Below are positions 19,707 through 28,249 of a stretch of 63,967 bases of DNA, in pieces. Made by a program: the position numbers and the translations under genes. The DNA lies in contig NZ_JWLC01000010.1 in NCBI RefSeq assembly GCF_000813745.1, positions 1-63,967 on the forward strand, in the 5' to 3' direction. The notes under the pieces are model-generated. The model saw nothing but the letters and a program-made list of their open reading frames with translations. It did not search any database and was not told where the DNA came from. Within the stretch, counting starts at the first letter, position 1, and every line of letters starts with the position of its first letter. Source of the DNA: Leisingera sp. ANG-M1 (GTDB lineage: Bacteria; Pseudomonadota; Alphaproteobacteria; Rhodobacterales; Rhodobacteraceae).

Positions 19707-19906
19707 GCTGTCCGATCTGCGGTGGAGAATCGCAACAGAGCTATCGGCCGTTCTGTTCCAAACGCTGCGCCGATATTGATCTTGGGAAATGGCTGAACGG
19801 CGCCTATTCGGTGCCCAGCCAGGACCCGGAAGACTTTGAAAACGCTTTGGAAGAAGCCGAGCGTGCTTTGGCAGCGGAAGAAAATCAGCGTCAAACCCGC
19901 CATTAG
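19703..19906 (+). CDS. yacG: DNA gyrase inhibitor/zinc-binding protein YacG
   Basis: 67 residues with the four-Cys zinc ribbon CPICGG...FCSKRCADIDLGKW, the family hallmark. E. coli YacG binds GyrB and inhibits gyrase. Overlaps the RNase gene by ATGA. It is the last gene of the block before tRNA-Phe. Confidence 0.95.
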   Translation: MSCPICGGESQQSYRPFCSKRCADIDLGKWLNGAYSVPSQDPEDFENALEEAERALAAEENQRQTRH

Positions 19907-19987
19907 TGATTTTCTTTGAAAAACCCTCTGGACACTGCCGCGCCCACAGCATAGAAGGCCCCCACCCAAGGCAAACAGCCTTCCCGT

Positions 19988-20062
19988 GCCCGGGTAGCTC
20001 AGGGGTAGAGCAGTGGATTGAAAATCCTCGTGTCGGTGGTTCGATTCCGCCCCCGGGCACCA
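19988..20062 (+). tRNA. tRNA-Phe(GAA); integration site
   Basis: 75-nt cloverleaf: acceptor GCCCGGG/CCCGGGC, D-arm GCTC/GAGC, anticodon loop TTGAAAA (GAA, phenylalanine), T-arm GGTGG/CCGCC, encoded CCA. The anticodon stem has one T–T mismatch. Integrase remnants start ~65 bp after its 3' end, so this tRNA was probably used as an attachment site. No second copy of its 3' end was found in the window. Confidence 0.97.
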
Positions 20063-20128
20063 CTTCCCAGACCTAAGCCATTGTGCCGCATCAGCTTTTG
20101 CAACGTGCAAGGCGAGGCGTAGTACATT

Positions 20129-20855
20129 TTGGAGTACATTCGTTCCCGGCATGTCTTCGTGAAAGAAGGCATCTACTACTTCATCCGGCGTGTCCCTGCG
20201 GATCTTTGGAAACATTATTCTTCCACTAAGATCTCCTAATCGTTGAGGGCCAGATCGCATCCCGTGGCCTTGGCAAGAGCGGCCAGTGCCGCCTTTAAAC
20301 TGGACGAATATTGGTACCACCTGCGAACCAAGACGCGGACCTTCCCGGCAAGCATCTTCTGCGCCATGGCCTCTCCCGTCCCATGCCGACACCGGACCGT
20401 GGGCAGGATGTCACCACTGATGCTCTGATGCTCTCTGAGGCTGTGTTGACATACCTGCGCCTAAAGGTCTTGGCAGGCCGGAGACCTTCCACCGGGCTGC
20501 ACATCGGTCCTGCGGCTACGTTATTGACGTCTGCGGAGATAAGCCACTGCCGGACTACACCAAGGCAGACGCCAATGCCTTCCGTGATGCGCTGATCAAG
20601 AAGGGGCTTGCCGGGAGCAGCATTACCCGGATCTTTGGCACCGTCCGCGCCGTGTTCAACTTTGCTGTGGCGGAGGAAGGAGTTTCCATCTCCTCCCCAT
20701 TTGCCAATGTCTATTATGATCGGAATGCAGGCGTAGCCGTCCGCAGCCCCATCCCGGTAGAGGTTGTCCGTGCCGTGCAACTGCAGTGCTACCAGATGGA
20801 CGATGAAATGCGCTGGCTGGTGGCGCTGGTTGCCGATACGGGCATGCGGCTGGCA
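20129..20855 (+). pseudogene. Degraded tyrosine recombinase (phage/island integrase)
   Basis: Reading frames broken by one stop and two frameshifts still spell an integrase. In frame one: YYFIRRVPADLWKHY (N-terminal domain), a TAA at 20237, then ASAAFKLDEYWYHLR. Frame two (from ~20320): DADLPGKHLL and DALMLSEAVLTYLRLK. Frame three (from ~20500): YVIDVCGDKPLPDYTKADAN, LAGSSITRIFGTVRAVFNFA and MRWLVALVADTGMRLA, the start of the catalytic domain. The catalytic Arg region is reached, but the RHR and Tyr boxes are gone. Downstream of tRNA-Phe, as expected for an island integrase. Certainly non-functional. Confidence 0.82.
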
Positions 20856-20940
20856 GGGTCGGAGATGCTTCATCTGTTCGTCAGTCAGCCAGGCCAGATT
20901 GCTCATGATACCCCTCTGAAACTCCGGGGCCTGAAACACG
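20856..20940 (-). mobile_element. 5' fragment of an IS5-type transposase
   Basis: On the minus strand an ATG at 20906 opens MSNLAWLTDEQMKHLRP, matching the N-terminus of IS5-group (IS427-like) transposases; after these 17 codons the reading turns into antisense integrase sequence. About 30 bp upstream of the ATG, GTTTCAGGCCCCGG resembles an IS end. This looks like insertion followed by deletion that truncated the integrase. Confidence 0.55.
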
Positions 20941-21060
20941 CAACCGAGAGAGCAGCAACAAATTCAATGGGTCCAGAACCGAGCAAAAGCGGCCAGTGCC
21001 GCCGTTGGGCGGGACGAACTCTGGTGCCGTATCAGGGCGCAGGATGCTGACCTTCACAGG
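20941..21060 (+). pseudogene. Second integrase fragment
   Basis: One frame reads KAASAAVGRDELWCRIRAQD, then ADL. This parallels RAASAAFKLDEYWYHLR followed (after the frameshift) by NQDADL in the first integrase relic. The two also share 16 identical bases, AGCGGCCAGTGCCGCC (20278–20293 and 20988–21003). A small piece of a related integrase N-terminal domain. Confidence 0.5.
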
Positions 21061-21385
21061 TCACCGCGCCAAGATATTCCATTTCGCCCTTCACACTTTT
21101 CTTCGGCCTGCAGAGGGCGGGCTGTCGGGAGCGAAACTCAAGAAATTTCAGGCTGCCCTTGGCCTCGAAGGGAGGCAAAGATGATCTTCCTGGGAAAGAA
21201 TTCAGTTTAACTAACTTCGACATAAGAAGCAGAGAGCGAATAAACCCAATATTTACTAGCCTATCCGGCAAATTGAGGCGCAATTCGGGCGCAGCTGCCT
21301 TAATTGCCGCAATTCAGCCGTGAACAGTTCACATTTCGCTTCCAGCCTTGGAGCTGCACCGCCGCATTAGCGCCGGTTGCGGACT
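21061..21385. other. Non-coding region upstream of the kinase operon
   Basis: About 325 bp, visibly more AT-rich around 21180–21310 than the flanking coding sequence. It should hold the promoter of the kinase–FHA–phosphatase–GTPase operon; I could not assign -35/-10 boxes with confidence. No gene recognised. Confidence 0.4.
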
Positions 21386-22729
21386 ATGCTGCCATGGGGA
21401 AATCACGCTGTGCCTCAAGACAACCTTTCTGCAGGCCAGGAGCCGGGCTGTGAGCTGCCCAGCGGCTTCAAGCTGCTGCAGGGGCAGTACCAGATCGAGC
21501 GGCCGCTGATTAGCGGCGGCTTCGGGATCACCTATCTGGCCCGCGACAGCCTGGAGCGCCGGGTGGTGATCAAGGAATGCTTTCCGGCCGGCCTGTGCCG
21601 CCGCGATGGCACCGATGTGAAACCCGAAGCGATGGGGCAGGCCAAAGCCTACCGCACCATCCTGCGGGCGTTTCTTCGCGAGGCCCAATGGCTGGCCAAG
21701 TCGCAGCACCCGGGCATTGCCCAGGTGCATCAGGTCTTCAAGGAAAACCAGACCGCCTATATCGCGATGGAATGCATCGACGGGCTGGATCTGCTGACCG
21801 TGCGCGAAGAGCAGCCGGAGCGGCTGACCGGGGCGGTGCTGAAGCAGATCCTGGATCAGGCGCTGGACGTGCTGGGGTGTATTCACAAGCTGGGCATCCT
21901 GCACCGCGACATCTCACCGGACAACTTCCTGCTGGACAAGCAGGGCAAGCTGACACTGATCGACTTCGGAGCCGCTTGCGGAAGCCGGGGCAAGGACAGC
22001 AGCGGGGCTTCGGCGGTGATGGCGGTGAAGGACGGCTACTCGGCGCATGAGCTGTACCAGCCGGAACTGCCGCACCGGCCGGTCTGCGATCTCTATGCAC
22101 TGGGGGCCACCTTTTACTACCTGATTACCGGTGAGGCGCCGCCGCACAGCCAGCTGCGGCTGCAGGCGGTGATGGCGGGCGATCCGGACCCCTGCAAGCC
22201 GCTCTTGGGTAGGGCCTGGGACGTGGATCCGGCGCTGCTGGCGACGGTGGACGTGGCTTTGTCGGTTCTGCCAGCCGAGCGGTTTCAATCCGCACAGGAT
22301 TGGGCTGAGGCGCTGGCGGAGTGTGCAGAAACAGAAGATGCGGCCAGTCCGGAGCCGGTGCAGGCCTGCAGCCAGGCAGCCGAACCCGACGGCGGATTGG
22401 TTGCGGCGATTGCCGATCTGGTTGCCCGAACTAACGGCAGCCTGACACCGGGGCAGCCGCGGGCAGCCCGAACCGTGCAGGCGCCGCCTGCGTCCTGTCT
22501 GGAGCCACAGGCGCAGCCGCTGGTCAATATATTTGGCGAGCCGGTCACAGACCTCGAAGCTTGGCTGCAAGAAGAGGATGCCATTGCCCGGCGCCGGAAA
22601 AATGCTCCAGCGGCCGAGCATCCGCCTGCAGCAGCAGACGGCAGCACAGAGCAGCAGCAGAGCTTTGCAGGGCGGCTGCGCAAGATCCTGGGGCGGCGGC
22701 CGGGCAGCCTGGCTCCGGTTAGGAATTGA
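21386..22729 (+). CDS. Serine/threonine protein kinase
   Basis: Hanks-type kinase of 447 residues, soluble, with no membrane helix. Visible subdomains: Gly-rich loop ISGGFGITYLARD, catalytic Lys in VVIKE, catalytic loop HRDISPDNFLL, metal site LIDFGAA, and the APE-equivalent YSAHELYQ, all in the first ~290 residues. The catalytic-loop Lys of the usual HRDxKPxN is Ser here, a variant I have seen in some bacterial kinases. The remaining ~150 residues are Ala/Pro/Gln-rich linker. Start: ATG at 21386; GTG at 21410 and TTG at 21377 are alternatives. First gene of an eight-gene operon with FHA and PP2C partners directly downstream. Confidence 0.9.
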   Translation: MLPWGNHAVPQDNLSAGQEPGCELPSGFKLLQGQYQIERPLISGGFGITYLARDSLERRVVIKECFPAGLCRRDGTDVKPEAMGQAKAYRTILRAFLREAQWLAKSQHPGIAQVHQVFKENQTAYIAMECIDGLDLLTVREEQPERLTGAVLKQILDQALDVLGCIHKLGILHRDISPDNFLLDKQGKLTLIDFGAACGSRGKDSSGASAVMAVKDGYSAHELYQPELPHRPVCDLYALGATFYYLITGEAPPHSQLRLQAVMAGDPDPCKPLLGRAWDVDPALLATVDVALSVLPAERFQSAQDWAEALAECAETEDAASPEPVQACSQAAEPDGGLVAAIADLVARTNGSLTPGQPRAARTVQAPPASCLEPQAQPLVNIFGEPVTDLEAWLQEEDAIARRRKNAPAAEHPPAAADGSTEQQQSFAGRLRKILGRRPGSLAPVRN

Positions 22730-22740
22730 GGGGAACGGAT

Positions 22741-24009
22741 ATGAAATTCATCAAGGACATCATCGGCGAAAGGCGTGAACGTGTGCAGCATGGCGGGTTT
22801 GCACCGGATCCAGCTGCTGCTCAGCCCGTGCAGCCGCCAGAAGAAGATGCGATGGCGGCCTTCTTTGCCGATAGCGGCGAGGTTGCTGAAGCGCCTGCGC
22901 CGCTGCGTTTGGATGCTGGATTCCGCATGACTGGAACCGGGGAAGACCTGCCCGCGGCAGCGGCTGCAGAGGCTGACGGCGACGCTGCGCAGGCGGCGCC
23001 GGAGGAGCAGCCGCCGGCGGCATTGGATGAACAGGCAATCGCCGCCTTTTTCGCCCGTGAGCAGGCGCGCTCTGAAGATGCTGCTGAAGCATTCTTTGCC
23101 GATGACGCGGAGGCTTCTGGCACGTTGCAGGAGGATGGTCCCGAGGCCAATGAGCCGGAGACAACGCTAGAGCTAAGAGACGGCGCGGATTTCTCGCGCT
23201 TGATGCAGCCGGAAGCACAGGAGCAAGGTGGCGCGGAGCGCAGGCCGTACCGTGTCTTTACCCGGCGGCTGAAGCCTGGAGCGGACCATAGCGCGGACCC
23301 TGCCGCGGCGGTCTTTGCAGACCCCGCACCGGAAGAGCTGCCAGAGCCGGAGGCGGGCCTGGAAGCAGCACCGGAAGAGAATGCTGTGACCGAACCGGAA
23401 CGTGCCGCCGCTCTGGCACCTATGCAAAGAGCTGCTGACTTGCCGCAGGCTGCAGCCGAACCGCGCCCGGCCGTAGCGTCTGAGCCGATTGACGTGCCCG
23501 CGCCCTCGATGGGCCGGGGTGCAAGCAGGGCGGGGCGGGTCAAGACGCGGCTCTTGGGGTTCAGCCCTGATCAGGGCGCGGATCGCGATCCCTTTGCCCG
23601 CAGCGCCAAAGGAAGCGCGCCGGGGTACACTGAATTTCCGGTTGGCTGGCTGGCCGTCGTAAAAGGGCCGGGGCGCGGTGCGGCGTTCACCCTGTTCAGC
23701 GGCGTCACCGTGATCGGCCGCGGCGAGGATCAGACGGTGCGGCTGGACTTTGGCGACAACAGCATCTCGCGCGATAACCATGCGGCGATTGCCTATGATC
23801 CTGAGCAGAAGTCGTTCTTTATCGGACATGGCGGCAAGGCAAACCTGGTGCGCCGTAATGGCCGCCCGGTGCTGAGCACCGAGGCGCTTTCGGCCGGGGA
23901 TGAAATCCGGGTCGGTGAAACCACGCTGCGCTTTGTGCCGCTGTGCGGGGAAGACTTTGGCTGGGATCAGCCGCAGCAAGACGGTGCCGGGCATGCTGCG
24001 TTCCGCTGA
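22741..24009 (+). CDS. FHA domain protein with acidic repeat-bearing N-terminus
   Basis: 422 residues. The C-terminal ~110 residues form an FHA domain, which binds phosphothreonine: TVIGRGEDQTVRLDFGDNS, then ISRDNHAAI and NGRPVLSTEALSAGDEIRVG. The N-terminal ~290 residues look disordered, rich in Ala, Glu and Pro. They carry repeated short motifs: AAFFADSGE, AAFFAREQA, EAFFADDAE, AAVFADPAP. These may be docking or phosphorylation sites. Starts at an ATG with GAGGGGA upstream, 11 bp after the kinase. Likely the phospho-reader that links kinase and GTPases. Confidence 0.9.
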   Translation: MKFIKDIIGERRERVQHGGFAPDPAAAQPVQPPEEDAMAAFFADSGEVAEAPAPLRLDAGFRMTGTGEDLPAAAAAEADGDAAQAAPEEQPPAALDEQAIAAFFAREQARSEDAAEAFFADDAEASGTLQEDGPEANEPETTLELRDGADFSRLMQPEAQEQGGAERRPYRVFTRRLKPGADHSADPAAAVFADPAPEELPEPEAGLEAAPEENAVTEPERAAALAPMQRAADLPQAAAEPRPAVASEPIDVPAPSMGRGASRAGRVKTRLLGFSPDQGADRDPFARSAKGSAPGYTEFPVGWLAVVKGPGRGAAFTLFSGVTVIGRGEDQTVRLDFGDNSISRDNHAAIAYDPEQKSFFIGHGGKANLVRRNGRPVLSTEALSAGDEIRVGETTLRFVPLCGEDFGWDQPQQDGAGHAAFR

Positions 24010-24922
24010 GGTTGCCTATGATGCTGCGACGGCAATCAGCCAGGGCCGCCGCGAACGGCAGGAAGATGCGGTTGCGGCCGATTTCCTTGCCGGAGCCGGG
24101 ATTGGCTTTGCGGTGCTGGCCGACGGCATGGGCGGACATGCTGCCGGCGACATCGCCAGCAAGATTGCAGTCACCGAGGTCTTCAGCGACCTGAAGCTGC
24201 GGGCAGGCGAACCAGCAGCGATGGAAGCGCGGATTGGCAAAGTGCTGCAGGCGGCCGCGGACGGGGCCAATGCCTGCCTGGGCGAATATGCGGGCGGCAG
24301 GCCCGAAAGCCGCGGTATGGGCACAACCCTGCTGGCGCCGGTTTTGTTTCAGGACCGGCTGTATTGGATTTCGGTCGGCGACTCACCGCTTTACCTGTTC
24401 CGTAATGAGTCACTGCTGAGGCTGAATGCCGATCACTCCATGGCTGCTGAGTTTGCGGATTTGGTGGCACAGGGCCGGATGGCGGCGGCAGAGGCCGCTG
24501 GGCATCCGGACCGCCATTGCGTCACGTCGGTGCTGAACGGCGCTGAAATCCGCAGGGTCGACTGCCGCAGTGCGCCGGTGCGGCTGCACCCCGGCGATAT
24601 CTTGCTGGCCGCCAGCGATGGCCTGCAGTTTCTGGCCGAAGCAGAGATTGCCGGTGTGTTGGCCGCCGAGCGGCACAGCACCAGCGCCCGCATCGGCGCG
24701 GTGCTGATGCAGCAGCTGGAGCAGCTGAATGCGCCGGAACAGGACAATGCCGCCATTTGCGTGATCAAGCCGTTCGACCCGCGGCCGGATACGCAGCCGG
24801 CCGCTGCGGAATCTGCCCCGGCGGCCCGTCCGGCCGGGCGCCGCAAGATAACGCTGGTTGCGTCTGTCTCACGGCGCGGCGGTGCCTCTTCAACCTGTAA
24901 TGTGAGAGATGTGCCGGCGTGA
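23993..24922 (+). CDS. PP2C-type serine/threonine phosphatase
   Basis: 309 residues. Metal-dependent PP2C motifs in order: RRERQEDAVAADF, ADGMGGHAAGD, MGTTLLAPVLF, ISVGDSPLYLF, ILLAASDGLQ and the C-terminal EQDNAAICVI. All key Asp residues are present. It should reverse the action of the adjacent kinase. The start chosen (ATG 23993) overlaps the FHA gene by 17 bp; a GTG at 23984 is possible. The stop overlaps the next start (GTGA). Confidence 0.92.
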   Translation: MLRSAEVAYDAATAISQGRRERQEDAVAADFLAGAGIGFAVLADGMGGHAAGDIASKIAVTEVFSDLKLRAGEPAAMEARIGKVLQAAADGANACLGEYAGGRPESRGMGTTLLAPVLFQDRLYWISVGDSPLYLFRNESLLRLNADHSMAAEFADLVAQGRMAAAEAAGHPDRHCVTSVLNGAEIRRVDCRSAPVRLHPGDILLAASDGLQFLAEAEIAGVLAAERHSTSARIGAVLMQQLEQLNAPEQDNAAICVIKPFDPRPDTQPAAAESAPAARPAGRRKITLVASVSRRGGASSTCNVRDVPA

Positions 24923-26130
24923 ATTTGGCTGAAACAGAGATAGACCCGGTGGCGCATCAACTGGAGCAGGCGCTGAGTGCAGGGCGGCTTCCGGTGGAGT
25001 ACTCCGATTGGGGCAGCCGTTTGCTTCAACGCTTGCATCAACCGGTCCGCGTTGCCGTGACCGGCGGCAGCGGCGCCGGGAAATCGGCTTTGATCGACAT
25101 GCTGCTGGGCAAGGTTGTGATCGGCAGAAAAGCCGGCGGCCATATGGTCGAGGTTTGCTATGGCCGCAGCGAACAGGTTGTGTTTGAAACGGCCTCTGGC
25201 GAGTGCCTGCAGCAGCCGGGCCTGCTCGCAGATGGTGATGTGCCGCAAGGCACGGTGCTGGTGCGCCAGTACCTGCCGGACCCGCAGTTGCGCTGGCACA
25301 GCTACACCGAACTGCCGCTGGCCGGGCCTGTAAACCGCCAGCGGGATCTGCTGCAGAAGGCATCGGCTGCAGTGGATGTTATCCTGTGGTGCAGCCAGGA
25401 GTTCACAACCGCCGAGCAAGCTCTTTGGGCGGCCGTGCCAGACAGCTCCAAGGATCACAGCTTTCTGGTTCTGACCATGGCTGACCGGCAGATCATGCGG
25501 GGTGTTCTGGCGGACAGGATCGCCGCGCTGGAACCGGTGGCCGCGGTCGAATTCCTGGGTGCCTACCCGGTGGCCGCGATCCAGGGGCTGCAAGCCAGGG
25601 TCTCAGGCGGAGCTCAAGACGCAAGTCTTTGGCGCTCCAGCGGCGGCAAGCAGTTGTTTGATGACATTCTGCATCAGGTGGAGCTGGGCCGGACCTCGGA
25701 TCTGGACCAGGCTGAAATGCTGGTGCGGAAGTTCGGCGGTGGCACGGAACGCCCGGCGCCCTCTCCGCGTCAGACCACGGCACCCGGGCAGACGGCAGAG
25801 CAGAAAATTGGCGGGGGCAATGGATTCAGCGAAGCGCTTGAACTGCTGCAGGATCGCGCAGAGCAGATGCTGACAGACGCCGAGGCGGGCGGAGGGCCCC
25901 GTGCGGATGCGGTGCTGAGCGCTTGTCTGGAGATTATCGGAGAGCTGTCCAGGGAACTGGACAAAGCGCCAGACAGCCCGGCGGCACAGATGGCCAGGGA
26001 GGCGGTGCAGGACGGCAGCGAACTTCTGATGCTGTGCCAATTGGAGCAGGGCGAGGATGCGGCCATCGATGCGGTGACGCTGCTGGTGCAGCTGAAAAAG
26101 GAGCTTGCCGGGGATATGGGCCCCTCATGA
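24919..26130 (+). CDS. Dynamin-like/P-loop GTPase with degenerate motifs
   Basis: 403 residues from a GTG overlapping the phosphatase stop. Walker A is intact (GGSGAGKSALID, residues ~49–58). The G3 position reads YTELPLAGP instead of DxxG, and G4 is LTMADR instead of NKxD, so GTP binding or hydrolysis may be altered. A helical C-terminal part (~290–400) follows a Pro/Gln linker. Because it sits beside two further P-loop GTPases, it may be a regulatory or pseudo-GTPase member of a hetero-oligomer. No membrane helix seen. Confidence 0.75.
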   Translation: MNLAETEIDPVAHQLEQALSAGRLPVEYSDWGSRLLQRLHQPVRVAVTGGSGAGKSALIDMLLGKVVIGRKAGGHMVEVCYGRSEQVVFETASGECLQQPGLLADGDVPQGTVLVRQYLPDPQLRWHSYTELPLAGPVNRQRDLLQKASAAVDVILWCSQEFTTAEQALWAAVPDSSKDHSFLVLTMADRQIMRGVLADRIAALEPVAAVEFLGAYPVAAIQGLQARVSGGAQDASLWRSSGGKQLFDDILHQVELGRTSDLDQAEMLVRKFGGGTERPAPSPRQTTAPGQTAEQKIGGGNGFSEALELLQDRAEQMLTDAEAGGGPRADAVLSACLEIIGELSRELDKAPDSPAAQMAREAVQDGSELLMLCQLEQGEDAAIDAVTLLVQLKKELAGDMGPS

Positions 26131-26188
26131 CTGCTTTCCGCATACCCGCCGCAAACCTAAGCCACAGCAGACCAAAGCAAGGTTCACA

Positions 26189-28249
26189 ATGAACGTTCAG
26201 CCCCAGATCGAGAGTGCCACGGATATCCGGGCTTCGGCGCGCCCGACCAATTTGAATGCCGGCCTGGAGCCGCTGGCGGAGTTCGCCGCCAAGGCGCAGG
26301 AACTGGCGGCGGCGCTCGGCGCATTGTCGGGCATTTCCGGCGGGCGGGTGTCGCAAAGCCTGGCCCGGCTCAAGGCGGAACTGGAGGCCTTTGAGCCCAG
26401 CGTGACCCTGCTGGGGCAGGTGAAGTCCGGCAAAACCTCTTTGGTCAATGCGATGGCGGGCTGGGCTGATCTGCTGCCATCGGATGTGAACCCCTGGACC
26501 TCGGTGGTGACCTCGCTGCATCTGCAGCCTGGCGAGCGGCGGCAGGAGGGCAAGGCCTGCTTCCAGTTCATGACCGAAGAGGAATGGGACCGCTTGCTGA
26601 CCAAAGGCGGCCGGATCGGCGAGATGGCAGGCCGGGCCGGGGCTGGCAGCGAGCTGCAGAAGATCCGTGCCCAGATCGAGGAGATGCGCGCGCGCTCACG
26701 GCAGCGGCTGGGCCGCAAGTTTGAGCTGCTGATGGGGCAGAAGCATGAATACGGATATTTCGACAAGAACCTGATTGAACGCTACATCTGCCTGGGCGAC
26801 GACTTTGACGAGCCGGAGGAGAGCGGTCTTGATGAGCAGGGCCGGTTTGCCGATATCACCCGGGCGGCGGATCTGTATCTGAACTGCCGGACGGTGCCGC
26901 ACCGGCTGTGCCTGCGCGACACGCCGGGGGTCAACGACACCTTCATGATGCGCGAGCAGATTACCATTCAGGCGATCCGCGACAGCCGTATCTGCGTGGT
27001 GGTGCTGTCAGCGGGGCAGGCGCTGACTTCGGTCGACATGGGGCTGATCCGGATGATCTCGAACCTGCAGTCGCGCGAGGTGGTGATTTTCGTCAACCGG
27101 ATCGACGAGCTGGCTGAGCCCGCGACCCAGGCCGCCGAGATCGAAGCCAGCATCCGCCAGACGCTGGAAACCCACCACGGTCCCAAAGATGCAACCATCA
27201 TCTTTGGCAGCGCCTACTGGGCCAACAAGGTGCTGACCGGCGAGCTGGAAGATATGGAGAAGGCCAGCTCCGCAGCACTGCTGGATTGGGCTCAGGCCAC
27301 GGTCAATGCTTCGAATGCAAAGCACTCTGCCCAGAATATGGTGTGGGAGCTGTCCGGGCTGCCCGCATTGAACCGGGCGATTTCCGAGCGGATCGTTTCC
27401 GACCTGGGCGAGCCGCAGCTGGCCCGCATTGCCAGCGCGGCCGTCACCGCAGCCACCGGCCAGGAGGCGGCAAATGCCATCCGGGTCCAGGGCGCTGGCG
27501 GTGCGGCTCATGGCAGCCTCCATGATACCCGGGCAGCGTTTGAAGAGATCGCACAGTCCCATTTGCGGGCGCTGGAATCGGAAATCGATGCGGTCTTGGA
27601 AGCTTACCGGGCGCGCGCCGACCGGGCGCATGCGACCTTCACAGACCGGGCGACCCATGCGCTGATAGAACATCTCGAGAAATGGGGAGAAGAGGCGCAT
27701 TGGGAGTATGACCCTGCCGGGCTGCGGATGCTGCTGCGCACCGCCTATTCGGTGATGTCCAAGCGGCTGCAGGCGGCGGCGCACATGCGCTATGAGGCAG
27801 CGGTGCAGGATATTGCGGGCGTGCTGTATGACGGCTTTGGCACGGCGGTGGAGGGGATCCAGCTCTCGGTGCCTGATGTGCCGCCGCCGGGCTCTCCGGT
27901 GGTGCTGGGGCAGGCAATTGCGCTTGATTTCAACGACAGCTGGTGGGCTGCCTGGTGGCGCCGTACCCGGGGGTACAAGGCCTTTGCCAAGCGCTTCCGA
28001 AGCCTGATTGAGGGCGAAACCGAAGATTTCATGACCCAGTTGAAAACCGTGCAGACAGCTGATGCGCGCGCTGCCATTCTGGGACGCCTGCAGGAGTTCT
28101 TTGAGGGCCAGCGCGACATCCTTCTGGAGTTAGCGGATTGCAGCCGCGCAGGCGGCGACATGCAGGAATTGTTCACCGATCAGGATGACAGCATCCGCCG
28201 CCGGCAGGCGGGCGCCGCCCTGGAAACCCTCAGGAGCTTCATTGTATGA
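26189..28249 (+). CDS. Dynamin family large GTPase
   Basis: 686 residues. G1 GQVKSGKTSL (76–85), G2 Thr in VNPWTSVVTS, G3 RDTPGVND (~242–249), G4 VNRIDEL (~302). These are followed by long helical stalk regions typical of bacterial dynamin-like proteins. Near residue 584 is NDSWWAAWWRRTRGYKAF, a Trp/Arg-rich segment that could insert into or bind membrane like a dynamin paddle. Such proteins remodel membranes through GTP-driven assembly. ATG at 26189 preferred; a TTG-initiated extension to 26105 overlaps the previous gene. Overlaps the third GTPase by ATGA. Confidence 0.88.
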   Translation: MNVQPQIESATDIRASARPTNLNAGLEPLAEFAAKAQELAAALGALSGISGGRVSQSLARLKAELEAFEPSVTLLGQVKSGKTSLVNAMAGWADLLPSDVNPWTSVVTSLHLQPGERRQEGKACFQFMTEEEWDRLLTKGGRIGEMAGRAGAGSELQKIRAQIEEMRARSRQRLGRKFELLMGQKHEYGYFDKNLIERYICLGDDFDEPEESGLDEQGRFADITRAADLYLNCRTVPHRLCLRDTPGVNDTFMMREQITIQAIRDSRICVVVLSAGQALTSVDMGLIRMISNLQSREVVIFVNRIDELAEPATQAAEIEASIRQTLETHHGPKDATIIFGSAYWANKVLTGELEDMEKASSAALLDWAQATVNASNAKHSAQNMVWELSGLPALNRAISERIVSDLGEPQLARIASAAVTAATGQEAANAIRVQGAGGAAHGSLHDTRAAFEEIAQSHLRALESEIDAVLEAYRARADRAHATFTDRATHALIEHLEKWGEEAHWEYDPAGLRMLLRTAYSVMSKRLQAAAHMRYEAAVQDIAGVLYDGFGTAVEGIQLSVPDVPPPGSPVVLGQAIALDFNDSWWAAWWRRTRGYKAFAKRFRSLIEGETEDFMTQLKTVQTADARAAILGRLQEFFEGQRDILLELADCSRAGGDMQELFTDQDDSIRRRQAGAALETLRSFIV

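Noticed and set aside
20063-21376. Active genomic island or prophage end
   Set aside because: The integrase is broken by a stop, two frameshifts and a truncation, and no second tRNA-Phe 3' repeat was found.
21386-24922. Type VI secretion kinase/phosphatase module (PpkA/PppA)
   Set aside because: No T6SS structural gene in the window; neighbours are GTPases instead.
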